From Oryzomonas sp. (GTDB lineage: Bacteria; Desulfobacterota; Desulfuromonadia; Geobacterales; Pseudopelobacteraceae): a stretch of DNA of 64,000 nt. A program made the translations under genes and the position numbers. The notes under the pieces are model-generated. The model was given only the letters and a program-made list of their open reading frames with translations, searched no databases and had not been told where the DNA came from. How positions within the stretch are numbered: position 1 is the first letter of the stretch; each line of letters begins with the position of its first letter. Below are positions 32,398 through 40,849 of this stretch, one piece after another. The DNA lies in the NCBI GenBank assembly GCA_031292255.1, contig JARLHN010000008.1, positions 124,001-188,000 of the forward strand, in the 5' to 3' direction.

Positions 32398-33884
32398 GCA
32401 ACAAAGTGACCATACGAAGACTTGCGACTGGCGTGCCGGGACTCGATGAGATCCTGGGTGGCGGCCTGCCGGAATTTTCCTTCAACCTCATTGTAGGGCC
32501 TCCGGGATCCGGCAAGACGACGCTGGCGCACCAAATCATGTTCGCCCTGGCGACTCGGGAACGACCGGCGCTGTTCTTCACCGTGCTCGGCGAACCCCCG
32601 TTTAAGATGCTGCGTTATCAGCAACAGTTCTCGTTCTTCGATTTCGACAAGATCAATGAGTCGATTCGTTTCGTCAATCTGAGCGACGACTTCGTGACGG
32701 GTAATCTCGAACAGGTGATGACGCGCATCACGCAGGAGGTCGAGGCCTACTCTCCGGCGCTGGTTTTCGTCGATTCGTTCCGCCCGGTCATGCTGGAGGC
32801 GCGACACAGACCCGAAGGCACGATCAGTCTGCAACTGTTTATCCAGCAACTCGGGATGCAGTTGAGCGGCTGGCAGGCCACCACCTTCCTGATCGGAGAA
32901 TATATGTCGGAGAGTGCCCCCCATCCGGTCTTAACGGTGGCCGACGGCTTGCTGTCGCTGGACCAAAGTGTCTACCGGAATTCGATGGTGCGCAAGATGC
33001 AGGTTCTGAAAATGCGCGGTCAGGCGACCCGGCCGGGGATGCACACTTTCCGCATCACCGGTGCCGGGATCGAAATCTTTCCAGCGGCGGTCATTCACGT
33101 CGATACCGAGGACGCGGCCACGATCTCCAAGGTGTTTGGCAGCGACAAACGGCTGACCATGGGCGTGCCGCTCCTCGACGAAATGCTGGGCGGCGGCTTG
33201 CCATCGGGCTATTCGCTGCTGGTCGCGGGGCCTTCAGGATCGGGCAAGACCATCCTCGCCAGGGCCTTTCTGGCCGAAGGCGTGCGCCTGGGCGAACCGG
33301 GCGTGATCGTCGCGTTTGAGCAGACGCCGAGCCAGTCCTGGATTCGCACACTCGACGATATGATCCGCGCCGGGCAGATCGGCCTGATCAATACCCGCTC
33401 CCTGGATCTGTCGATGGACGAGATCGTTCAGCATCTGACCACCCTCATACATAAGATGAAAGCCACCCGGGTGGTGATCGACTCGTTGTCCGGGTTCGAA
33501 CTGGCAATAGCGCCGACTTTCCGCGAGGACTTTCGCGAGTCGCTGTTTCGCATGGTCACCATTCTGTCCGGCCTTGGCGTGACGGTGTTGTTGACGTCGG
33601 AATTAGAAGACCGCTATGTCGATCTGCGTTTCAGCCCCTACGGATCGGCATTTCTCACCGATGCGATCATCGTTCAGCGTTACATCGAGGTCGAGAGCCG
33701 CCTGAAGCGCGTCATGGCTGTAGTCAAGGTGCGTGCCAGCAACCACAGCAACGAGATTCGGCAGTTTGAGATCACCGATGACGGTATCGTTATCGGCGAA
33801 CCGGTGCTCGACTACGAGGGGCTCCTCGCCGGGCGGCCGACACGGACACCAGCGTTTGATACGGTCGGACAAGGGGAACGGTGA
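32394..33884 (+). CDS. KaiC-like double RecA-domain ATPase
   Basis: The 496 residues contain two KaiC/RecA domains with Walker A motifs GPPGSGKTT (about residue 33) and GPSGSGKTI (about 278), and Walker B-type strands ALVFVDSF and RVVIDSLSGFE. In a hand alignment to cyanobacterial KaiC, the CII phosphosites Ser431/Thr432 fall on Ala-Phe (YGSAFLTDAIIVQRY), and the catalytic Glu pair of CI is replaced in FFTVLGEPP. Autophosphorylation of the clock type is therefore unlikely. Relatives in proteobacteria act in signalling. AGGAG lies upstream of the ATG. It is coupled to the small protein before it and the c-di-GMP gene after it. Confidence 0.92.
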   Translation: MSNKVTIRRLATGVPGLDEILGGGLPEFSFNLIVGPPGSGKTTLAHQIMFALATRERPALFFTVLGEPPFKMLRYQQQFSFFDFDKINESIRFVNLSDDFVTGNLEQVMTRITQEVEAYSPALVFVDSFRPVMLEARHRPEGTISLQLFIQQLGMQLSGWQATTFLIGEYMSESAPHPVLTVADGLLSLDQSVYRNSMVRKMQVLKMRGQATRPGMHTFRITGAGIEIFPAAVIHVDTEDAATISKVFGSDKRLTMGVPLLDEMLGGGLPSGYSLLVAGPSGSGKTILARAFLAEGVRLGEPGVIVAFEQTPSQSWIRTLDDMIRAGQIGLINTRSLDLSMDEIVQHLTTLIHKMKATRVVIDSLSGFELAIAPTFREDFRESLFRMVTILSGLGVTVLLTSELEDRYVDLRFSPYGSAFLTDAIIVQRYIEVESRLKRVMAVVKVRASNHSNEIRQFEITDDGIVIGEPVLDYEGLLAGRPTRTPAFDTVGQGER

Positions 33885-35830
33885 TGACCAGGAAGATCAG
33901 CACTCATCGAAAAAACTTGGCCGGGCGGCCGCTTGAGGCAAGCGAAAACGTTCAGCCCCCGGTATCGGCGGCCGAGAATACTCTCTCCAAGCGTAAGGCG
34001 GCGGTCATCACCGGCAAAGAGGCGGCCGATCTGCGCAAAGAAGCGGCCGACCGGCGTAAAGAGGCAGCCGGCCAGCGCAGAGCTACCGCTGACGTGCGCA
34101 AAGATATCGCTGGCCAGCGCACAGAAACCGCAGATCAACGTGAAGACACCGCCAATCTGCGTGAAGATACCGCCAATCTGCGTGAAGATACCGCCGATCT
34201 GCGCGAAGACACCGCCGATCTGCGTGAAGACACCGCTGATCTGCGCGAAGACACCGCTGATCTGCGCCAAGACACCGCCGACCTGCGCCAAGAAACCGCT
34301 GATCTGCGCCAAGTTACTGCTGACCAACGCCAGGATACCGCCGATCTACGCCAAGAGGCGGCCGACCTGCGCGAAGAGACCGGGAGGGCAATTGCCGAGC
34401 ATAGCGTGCGCGCCAAGGCGCAGTTGCTCGAAGCGAACGAAAACCTTGTCGTCGCGACTGTTCGCGCCCAGGCGATGACTGAAGCTGCCGAAAAGGCTAC
34501 CGAGCAGATGGCCTATATGGCCGAGCATGACTTTCTCACCGGGCTGCCGAACCGCGCGCTGCTGACCGACCGCCTGATGCAGTCCATGGTACTCGCGAAG
34601 CGTCATGGCGGCAAGAAGGTTGCCCTGATGTACCTGGACCTCGACCATTTCAAGCACATCAACGATTCGCTCGGGCATGAGATCGGCGACCGGCTGTTGC
34701 AGTCAGCCGCAAGGCGCTTGCAAGAGTGCGTGCGCCTCTCCGATACCGTTAGTCGCCACGGGGGCGACGAATTCGTGATACTGCTGGCCGAGGTCGAGGA
34801 TGTGCTGGACGCTGTCCTTACCGCCGAAAAATTGATAAAGGCGATGGCCAAGCCTCATCTCATCGGAGACCACCAGCTTCACGTCACCCTGAGCATCGGC
34901 ATCAGCCTCTACCCGGACGATGGCAAGGACGTCGAAACGGTGATCAGGAACGCCGACACCGCGATGTATCACGCCAAAAAAACCGGGCGCAACAAGTACC
35001 AGGTGTTCACTCCGGACATGAATACCCATGCGGTTGCACGGCAATCCATCGAACAGGCGCTGCACCGTGCGCTTGAGCAACACGAATTTGTGTTGCATTA
35101 CCAGCCGAAGGTGAATCTCGTTACCGGCGCTATTATCGGTGCCGAGGCGCTTCTCCGCTGGCAGCGCTTCGCCCATCGGCTCGTCCGCCCGGCACAGTTC
35201 GTGAGCATCGCCGAAGAGTGCGGCCTGATTCAGCCGATCGGCAGGTGGGTGCTGCATGAAACCTGCCGCCAGACCCAAGCGTGGCTGCAAGCCGGCCTCA
35301 ACCCAGGCCTGATCGCTGTCAACGTCTCGGCGGTCGAGTTCCACGGCAATGATTTTCTTGCCGGTGTCCATACCATTCTGGGCGAAACCGGCCTGGACCC
35401 GCACCACCTTGAATTTGAGCTGACCGAAAGCGGTCTGATGCAGGACACGGAACAGACAACGGAAATCTTGTGTGCACTCAAAAATCTCGGCGTGAAGATT
35501 GCCATCGATGACTTTGGCACCGGCTATTCCAGCCTGAGCTATCTGTGGCGTTTCCCGATCGACGAGCTCAAGATCGACCAGTCGTTTGTGCAGGCCATCA
35601 ACGGCGATGCCGGCGATGCGGAAACCATCGTCAGTGCCGTTATTGCGATGGGCGCGAGTCTCAAGCAGCGGGTCGTGGCCGAAGGCATCGAAACACGAAA
35701 CCAGCTTGCTTTCCTGCAATCCCATCACTGTCCCGAGGGACAAGGTTATTACTTCGGCCAACCTGTGCCTGCCGAGGAATTCGCCACATTGTTGACAAAC
35801 AATCTGCATAAGACGACCATGTCGCCCTGA
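33884..35830 (+). CDS. GGDEF-EAL protein with heptad-repeat coiled-coil N-terminus
   Basis: The ATG at 33884 overlaps the KaiC-like stop (TGATG) and has AAGGGG upstream. Residues about 35-170 are a run of exact or near-exact heptads (units such as DLREDTA and DLRQETA) encoded by a 21-bp tandem repeat, predicted to be a long coiled coil. Next is GGDEF (HGGDEF, with an inhibitory I-site RLSD five residues upstream), then EAL (IGAEALLRW, with LTESGLM, IDDFGTGYSSL and KIDQSFV all present). Both diguanylate cyclase and phosphodiesterase centres appear intact. No membrane segment or sensor domain is seen, so input probably comes through the coil from the KaiC-like partner. Confidence 0.95.
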   Translation: MTRKISTHRKNLAGRPLEASENVQPPVSAAENTLSKRKAAVITGKEAADLRKEAADRRKEAAGQRRATADVRKDIAGQRTETADQREDTANLREDTANLREDTADLREDTADLREDTADLREDTADLRQDTADLRQETADLRQVTADQRQDTADLRQEAADLREETGRAIAEHSVRAKAQLLEANENLVVATVRAQAMTEAAEKATEQMAYMAEHDFLTGLPNRALLTDRLMQSMVLAKRHGGKKVALMYLDLDHFKHINDSLGHEIGDRLLQSAARRLQECVRLSDTVSRHGGDEFVILLAEVEDVLDAVLTAEKLIKAMAKPHLIGDHQLHVTLSIGISLYPDDGKDVETVIRNADTAMYHAKKTGRNKYQVFTPDMNTHAVARQSIEQALHRALEQHEFVLHYQPKVNLVTGAIIGAEALLRWQRFAHRLVRPAQFVSIAEECGLIQPIGRWVLHETCRQTQAWLQAGLNPGLIAVNVSAVEFHGNDFLAGVHTILGETGLDPHHLEFELTESGLMQDTEQTTEILCALKNLGVKIAIDDFGTGYSSLSYLWRFPIDELKIDQSFVQAINGDAGDAETIVSAVIAMGASLKQRVVAEGIETRNQLAFLQSHHCPEGQGYYFGQPVPAEEFATLLTNNLHKTTMSP

Positions 35831-36084
35831 AGGCACGTATCGCACGGGTCTGCCGGCAACCGACTACATTGCCACTCCGCTACCCACCTCCTTTAGCCTG
35901 CCGGCCACCCAGGGGAAACCCATATGAGTCACCCTTTAGGTATTTTTTGATCGGCCCGGCCTTGCAGCATTCAAGAGAATCAGGCAAGCTATCGACAGGA
36001 ACAGGTATTGAGTTTTCGGCCCATCCTGGCCTAATATATAGGCAAACTTTGATACGAAGCGTCCATGACGCAAAGGAGAATACC

Positions 36085-37290
36085 ATGCAATACAGAACCA
36101 TGCCGAAGAACGGTGATGAACTCTCTGTGCTGGGATTCGGGTGCATGCGCCTGCCCATGAAGGAGAGAAAGATCGATGAGGCGCGGGCGATCGCCCAGAT
36201 CCGCTCTGCCATCGACAACGGCGTCAACTACATGGACACGGCCTGGCCCTACCACGGCGGCGAGAGCGAGCCGCTTCTGGGGAAGGCACTGAAGGACGGC
36301 TATCGGGATCGGGTCAAGGTGGCGACCAAGCTCCCCTCGTGGATGATCAAGAGCCGCGCCGACATGGATCGGTATCTGGCCGCCCAGATGGAAAAACTGG
36401 GCACGGACCACATCGACTACTACCTGGTCCATAGCCTGGACGGCCTCAAGTGGGATACCATGGAAGGCCTGGGCGTCGCGGATTTCCTCGACCGGGCCCA
36501 GTCGGACGGGCGGATCGTCAATGCCGGTTTTTCCTTCCATGGGCTGGGGCCGGACTTTAAGAGGATCGTGGATGCCTACCCCTGGGTATTCTGCCAGATC
36601 CAGTACAACTTCCTGGACCGGGAGTTCCAGGCCGGCACCGAAGGGATGCAATACGCCGCCGCCAAGGGCCTGGGGGTGATCGTGATGGAACCGCTGCGCG
36701 GGGGAAATCTGGGGTTGCCCACACCGCCGCCCGCCGTGGCGGAGATTTGGAACGAGGCAAAGGTCCGGCGCACGCCCGTGGACTGGGCGCTGCGCTGGGT
36801 ATGGAACCACCCGGAGGTTACACTCCTGCTCTCCGGCATGAACGAGGAGAGCCATATCGAGGAGAATCTCGCCATCGCGGATTCGGCAAAGAGCGGGTCT
36901 CTGACCGGTGAAGAACTGGCCCTGGTGGACCGGGTCAGCCGCAAGTATCAGGAATTGATGAAGGTGGGTTGCACCGGCTGCGGCTACTGCATGCCCTGCC
37001 CCGCGGGCGTGGATATCCCGGGCTGCTTCGATTCCTACAACAGGATGCACCTGTTCGGCAACCCGGAGGCGGCGAAGTTCATGTACGCCGTCAGGATGAG
37101 CGACGAACTGCTCAACGACAAGCCGGGGTACGCGTCCCAGTGCATCGCCTGCGGCGCCTGCCTGGACAAGTGTCCCCAGCATATCCCGGTCCCGGACTTC
37201 CTGGCCAACGTGGCCGCCGAGATGGAAGGGCCCGAGTTGCAGGCGCGAGTGGCCACCGGTAAGCAGTTCTTCAAGATCGAGGCGAAGTAG
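36085..37290 (+). CDS. Aldo/keto reductase with C-terminal ferredoxin domain
   Basis: The ATG at 36085 was chosen because AAAGGAG precedes it and MQYRTMPKNGDELSVLGFG is the family N-terminus; the frame from 35869 runs through non-coding sequence. The 401-residue protein has an aldo/keto reductase barrel with the catalytic Asp/Tyr/Lys/His region (NYMDTAWPYHGG, KVATKLPSW, YYLVHSLD). The tail has two cysteine clusters, CTGCGYCMPCPAG and CIACGACLDKCPQ, able to bind 4Fe-4S. Such fusions are common in anaerobes and couple carbonyl reduction to iron-sulfur electron transfer. It is monocistronic, and R1 copy 4 begins 75 bases after the stop. Confidence 0.94.
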   Translation: MQYRTMPKNGDELSVLGFGCMRLPMKERKIDEARAIAQIRSAIDNGVNYMDTAWPYHGGESEPLLGKALKDGYRDRVKVATKLPSWMIKSRADMDRYLAAQMEKLGTDHIDYYLVHSLDGLKWDTMEGLGVADFLDRAQSDGRIVNAGFSFHGLGPDFKRIVDAYPWVFCQIQYNFLDREFQAGTEGMQYAAAKGLGVIVMEPLRGGNLGLPTPPPAVAEIWNEAKVRRTPVDWALRWVWNHPEVTLLLSGMNEESHIEENLAIADSAKSGSLTGEELALVDRVSRKYQELMKVGCTGCGYCMPCPAGVDIPGCFDSYNRMHLFGNPEAAKFMYAVRMSDELLNDKPGYASQCIACGACLDKCPQHIPVPDFLANVAAEMEGPELQARVATGKQFFKIEAK

Positions 37291-37364
37291 CTCTGCCGGA
37301 AACGAACAGGGGCCGGGTCCAACTCTCTACAAATTCGGATGGGTGCAGGTTGAAAAGGGGGAGA

Positions 37365-37500
37365 GCAGCAGGGGCGGTCTTCCAAGATGATAAATTGTAA
37401 AGTCGATCTAACGTTACTAATGAGCAAGGCTCCCGCCTTGACGGCGCTGGCTTGGTCATATAAAACTTACTTGAAAACAAACGCAGCATCTTGGAAGCCC
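37365..37500. repeat. Dispersed repeat R1, copy 4 (full length)
   Basis: Runs from GCAGCAGGGGCGGTCTTCC to GCATCTTGGAAGCCCC. It contains GTTACTAATGAGCAAGGCTC and CTTGACGGCGCTGGCTTGG. It separates the aldo/keto reductase from the rhodanese gene. Confidence 0.85.
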
Positions 37501-37600
37501 CACTGGTATGCTCATAGGCGAAAGCACTCTGCACAAGAAGTACAAGCCAGCCGCTAGAGACGCTATGGCTGAATGGATATCCGGCTGCCTACCCTTCAGA

Positions 37601-38017
37601 TTATCGGCCTTTTGTAAACATATCCTTGTAGGGCCATTCATAAATGCCGCCTTCAAGAATTGTCATCCTGTCCTCAGGCACGCCTTTTGACTCAAGGTAG
37701 TTGTAACTGTTCTTTGCTCCTGATTTCCCACGGGGACAGATCACCACTACCGGATACTGAGACGCTTTAATGACAGCCAATACCTTGTCTAGACGTGCCC
37801 TCTCCTCATCTGTCTTAGCAGGGAAAGCATTGGTCTCAATGGAGCCCGGCAGATGCTGTTTTTCAAAATCAGCAGCGGGCTGTATATCAACCAAAATGAC
37901 CGGCGTCTTCTTGGCCAACAAATCCTTCAACTCCTCGGGTTCAATGTAATTAGCAGCCAAGGCCGCGGTTGCCGTGAGTAGGGCAATTGCCAGCGTCAAC
38001 AAACTCTTCTTAAACAT
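37601..38017 (-). CDS. Periplasmic rhodanese-like protein
   Basis: Start at MFKKSLLTLAIALLTATAALA (38017), a signal peptide, with AAAGGGG upstream. The 138-residue precursor contains one rhodanese domain with VILVDIQPAADFEKQHLPGS and the active-site loop CPRGKSGA, whose Cys could carry persulfide sulfur. It lies between R1 copies 4 and 5, as an isolated gene. Function is probably sulfur handling in the periplasm. Confidence 0.9.
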   Translation of the reverse strand: MFKKSLLTLAIALLTATAALAANYIEPEELKDLLAKKTPVILVDIQPAADFEKQHLPGSIETNAFPAKTDEERARLDKVLAVIKASQYPVVVICPRGKSGAKNSYNYLESKGVPEDRMTILEGGIYEWPYKDMFTKGR

Positions 38018-38209
38018 GCACAAACCCCTTTATTAAGATATTTATATTTTTATATCATCATAATGCATAACATTGCAAATCGATAATCCGGCTGATACTA
38101 AGCATTACTATCGATTATACCAATACGTTGTGCCAATGCTGTTTCCGCCGACAGGTCTGCCTTCCCGGGAGTGTAAAGAATTTTTCGCTTTTTTCTTAGC
38201 AGGAAGAAA
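38018..38209. other. AT-rich upstream region of the rhodanese gene
   Basis: AT-rich sequence immediately before the rhodanese start, with several A/T runs that could form a promoter on the minus strand. No clear consensus pair was found and no gene is seen. Confidence 0.3.
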
Positions 38210-38347
38210 CAGCAGGGGCAGGCTTCCACGACGATAACTTGTAAAATCTATATATCGTTATTAATGAGCAAGGCTCCCGCCTTGACGGCGCTGGCTTGGT
38301 CTTTTAAAGCTGGCCTTGAAAACAAACTTAGCATCTTGGAAGACCCC
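38210..38347. repeat. Dispersed repeat R1, copy 5 (full length)
   Basis: From CAGCAGGGGCAGGCTTCC to GCATCTTGGAAGACCCC. The central CAAGGC-TCCC-GCCTTG forms a perfect small hairpin. On the minus strand the protein-like frame MLSLFSRPALKDQASAVKAG is nearly the same as in copies 1 and 2. Confidence 0.85.
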
Positions 38348-38482
38348 ACCGCCACTTCATCAAGGGTCGTTCGCGCCATGGCCCTGAAACTGTGGCCTGT
38401 CATTTCATCGGATGCATACCACATACGCCGGGGAGCGGTATTGATCGCATTATTGGTCATGGGGCGAAAACCAGACAAAAAC

Positions 38483-38511
38483 AAAAGCCCCGATTTCTCA
38501 GGGGCTTTTAA
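38483..38511. terminator. Bidirectional terminator hairpin
   Basis: AAAAGCCCC/GGGGCTTTT with a nine-base loop. A related hairpin with the same stem ends occurs at about 39207-39235. Confidence 0.65.
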
Positions 38512-38714
38512 ACTCGCCCGGACAATGCGGGCGCCTTCCATACACCTTATTATATAACATACTGTAATACAAACCTTTTAACAGGTCACATAAACATGGA
38601 TGCCCAAAAAAATACTCCAAAAAGTTTTGCTTAACCTTCGATCAAATCATTTTGTGTGGTCTGTTGCTCCTTACAGGGCAGCCGATTGAGGCCACCGGTT
38701 GTGGATTTTCTTCC

Positions 38715-38894
38715 TCACACTACCTTATCCTCCGAGTTCCGTACATTGTAGTCCTCCTGTTTGCTCCAGATCAATTCAGTGGCACGATCCAGAGTCCTGT
38801 CGAGCTCTTGAAGGTTTTCAAACGAGATGCGTTTGGCAATTTTTTCCATTACTTTACAGGTAAGAGCCGGATTATTGTACCAAGGCATGTTCAT
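38715..38894 (-). CDS. Small hypothetical protein
   Basis: AAAGGGG stands five to eight bases before the ATG at 38894 (MNMPWYNNPALTCKVMEKIA). The 59-residue product is charged and helical (ISFENLQELDRTLDRATELI), with no signal peptide or membrane helix. The good ribosome-binding site and amphipathic pattern favour a real gene over the longer plus-strand frame across the same bases. No family was recognised. Confidence 0.55.
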   Translation of the reverse strand: MNMPWYNNPALTCKVMEKIAKRISFENLQELDRTLDRATELIWSKQEDYNVRNSEDKVV

Positions 38895-39449
38895 CAACCC
38901 CTTTCTGCAATAATGTTGACGTTACTGCCTACGGGTTTGCAAAGCAGGGTGTATGCCAATTTAATAGCATGCAATATCAGCCAGTTATGCCGCTTAGTTA
39001 TGGTGCCTGTAAAGCGGGGCGCTGTCGTATTTTACATGTTTCTTTACATTTACAGGTTAATGCTAGCGTTTTTAACCGGTTGGTAGTTTACATAAAAGTG
39101 TAAAGGTGACAGAAGTGTAAAGACCCAGAACGTGCGCCCGCGCGTATAGAAATATATAGGGGTCGCGTTAGCTTTTCCATTACGTGGAATAAAGCCCCCT
39201 TGCAGCATCTCCAAAAGAAAAGCCCCTGAATTATCAAGGGCTTTTGGTCTTGTCCGGACATAGCCAGACTACTTATTGGTGGGGTGCCGGGCATATAACT
39301 GATTGCGTAACTATTAGTGATGCATCGTTTTCTATAAGTTCAAAAATTGGAGAAATCCCCCAATATACCCATAAAGTATTTGCTTACCCCCTATGACTTC
39401 TGTTTTTCGATCTCCGGCCCCAAGATATTTTCACACCGCTTGGGGAGAA
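38895..39449. other. Intergenic region with hairpin, no supported gene
   Basis: A hairpin AAAAGCCCCTGA...TCAAGGGCTTTT lies at about 39207-39235 and could terminate transcription from either side. The left part is the minus-strand upstream region of the 38894 gene. A 21-bp sequence at 39413-39433 (TCCGGCCCCAAGATATTTTC plus A) recurs at 40612-40632 with one change. Confidence 0.45.
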
Positions 39450-39723
39450 TCAGAGCCTTTCATTGGCCAGACGATACACCAGGTTATTTTCGCGCTTCCC
39501 CACGGCAATCACCACAACCAGCACGCAGTCGTCGAATACCTGATACACAAGCCGGAACCCGGCGCTACGCAATTTGATCTTATAACAGTCCGGCGTATCG
39601 GAGAGACGTGCCGATTCAATGCGCGGTTCTTGGAGCCGTTCGGCCAAACGTTTCTTGAACTGCTCCCGTATGCTCTTGTCGAGCTTATGCCACTCTTTCC
39701 TTTAATTGCAGGCTATAGTTCAT
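39450..39723 (-). pseudogene. RelE-type toxin, frameshifted
   Basis: The C-terminal 74 or so residues (EWHKLDKSIREQFKKRLAER and onward, including DTPDCYKIKLRSAGFRLVYQ) are a clear RelE/ParE-family mRNA interferase. The natural start (ATG at 39723, MNYSLQLKERV) overlaps the antitoxin stop as expected, but that frame hits TAA after 12 codons and the toxin body is in another frame. Comparison with the family suggests a loss of about four residues plus a frame change in the KESALKEW region. It is probably inactive unless frameshifting occurs. Confidence 0.8.
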
Positions 39724-39958
39724 CCAGGGGCACCCCGACGGTGGCTTCAGCCTGGCGCTCGCGTACCAGGCGGACAAGATCGAGATCGTCGAGCTGCTCC
39801 ATGATGATGTCGAAGGTTTCTGCCGGCGGCAGGTAGGCGGTGGGGCGGTTATGATTGAGAATAGCGACCGGTTCGCCATGGGCCTGGTTGATGATACCGG
39901 ACGGATTCTTTTTAAGGTCGCTGATGCTTACCGAAGAACGAGCATGTATTTGTTGCAT
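39713..39958 (-). CDS. RelB/Phd-type antitoxin
   Basis: AGGAG precedes the ATG at 39958 (MQQIHARSSVSISDLKKNPS). The 81-residue protein has the Phd/YefM-type N-terminal DNA-binding fold (SISDLKKNPSGIINQAHGEP, AILNHNRPTAYL) and an acidic C-terminal toxin-binding tail. It remains intact while its toxin partner is frameshifted, a common end state of toxin-antitoxin decay. Such antitoxins usually repress their own operon. Confidence 0.88.
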   Translation of the reverse strand: MQQIHARSSVSISDLKKNPSGIINQAHGEPVAILNHNRPTAYLPPAETFDIIMEQLDDLDLVRLVRERQAEATVGVPLDEL

Positions 39959-40251
39959 GACCAACTCCTGGCTTTACATATGGCACTTAATTTAGGTCAT
40001 TATTCAGGTCATAACAATAAATTTATGTGCCGCCCTTCTTATGTTGTATGTCCGTGTAACCCATCACAACATGTTCACCTTATATACGGTATCCATAAGA
40101 GGTTATAAGGTGGATTCCACCGATATAATTCAACTCATCAACAATGACCATAAGTGATATCGGCAAGTTACACCGATTCAACACCTTGGCATGTACTATG
40201 CTGTTATATGGATAAGAAGCAATCAAAATTACCTGGTACAGGAGAATTCAA
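39959..40251. other. Divergent promoter region of the antitoxin and Lys/His-rich genes
   Basis: An AT-rich 293-base region. TTGGCATGTACTATG and TTATATGG near 40185-40210 are promoter-like for the plus-strand gene, but the spacing is not ideal. No gene is seen. Confidence 0.3.
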
Positions 40252-40515
40252 ATGAAAAAAGTATTGTCCACCATCGTTGCCGCTCTTGTTGCCGTTTCTT
40301 TCGCTGGCATTGTTTCCGCCGCTGAAGTTAAGACTGACACCAAATCCGAAACCACCACTACCAGCCCTTCCGGTGAAGTGAAAGTTGAGAAGAAGGAAGT
40401 TAAGAAAACCGTCAAGAAACACCACAAACACCACAAGAAAGCCAAGAAAGCAGCCACAGATGCAGCTGCTCCTGCAACTCCGGCAACTCCGGCTGAAGCA
40501 CCTGCTGCGAAGTAA
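40252..40515 (+). CDS. Exported small Lys/His-rich protein
   Basis: AGGAG lies ten bases before the ATG. The 87-residue precursor has a signal peptide (MKKVLSTIVAALVAVSFAGI, cleavage near VSAAE). The mature part has a Thr/Ser stretch, a very basic Lys/His run (KKHHKHHKKAKKAA) and an Ala/Pro tail. Composition suggests binding of metal, haem or polyanions in the periplasm, but no family was recognised. A strong terminator follows 29 bases after the stop. Confidence 0.8.
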   Translation: MKKVLSTIVAALVAVSFAGIVSAAEVKTDTKSETTTTSPSGEVKVEKKEVKKTVKKHHKHHKKAKKAATDAAAPATPATPAEAPAAK

Positions 40516-40544
40516 TCTTTTCGCACTGGCACCAGCCGTTAACG

Positions 40545-40574
40545 AAAAAGCCGCGTCTTCGGATGCGGCTTTTT
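40545..40574 (+). terminator. Rho-independent terminator
   Basis: AAAAAGCCGC/GCGGCTTTTT stem with a ten-base loop containing TCTTCGG, ending in a T run. It terminates the Lys/His-rich gene. Confidence 0.85.
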
Positions 40575-40750
40575 CTGTTTAAATATTCAGATTGTCAAAT
40601 CGTGGCAGAATTCCGGCCACAAGATATTTTCAGGCCGCCGCAACCCTCAAATGGGCAAACCCGAAGGGTCTGCCCTTGACACGAGACATTTTTATGCAAA
40701 CAAAATTACGTAAAGCCTGTAATTATTTGGTTTAAAAGCATTTTCAAGAA

Positions 40751-40805
40751 AGACAGCAGGGTCTTCCAAGATGCCAACTTAAACCATTAAATTATCAACT
40801 TGGAC
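40751..40805. repeat. Dispersed repeat R1, degenerate copy 6
   Basis: Only the left end (GACAGCAGGGTCTTCCAAGATG) and a short right end (ACTTGGACCCCGC) remain, with an unrelated AT-rich middle. It lies within a 600-bp block bounded by 23-bp direct repeats at 40666-40688 and 41291-41313. Confidence 0.5.
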
Positions 40806-40849
40806 CCCGCTATTTGCGCTATTTGCTGTATTCGACGAGGGCACGTGAC

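Noticed and set aside
34130-34370. CRISPR-like periodicity
   Set aside because: The 21-bp repeats have no spacers and encode heptads in frame within the GGDEF-EAL gene.
36038-36080. Fragments resembling a c-di-GMP-I riboswitch (GGCAAAC ... GACGCAAAG) before the aldo/keto reductase
   Set aside because: The intervening sequence does not fold into the required hairpin and the second arm is absent; the start codon follows at once.
38652-39086. Plus-strand frame of 144 codons
   Set aside because: The minus-strand gene at 38715-38894 has a good ribosome-binding site and more protein-like composition.
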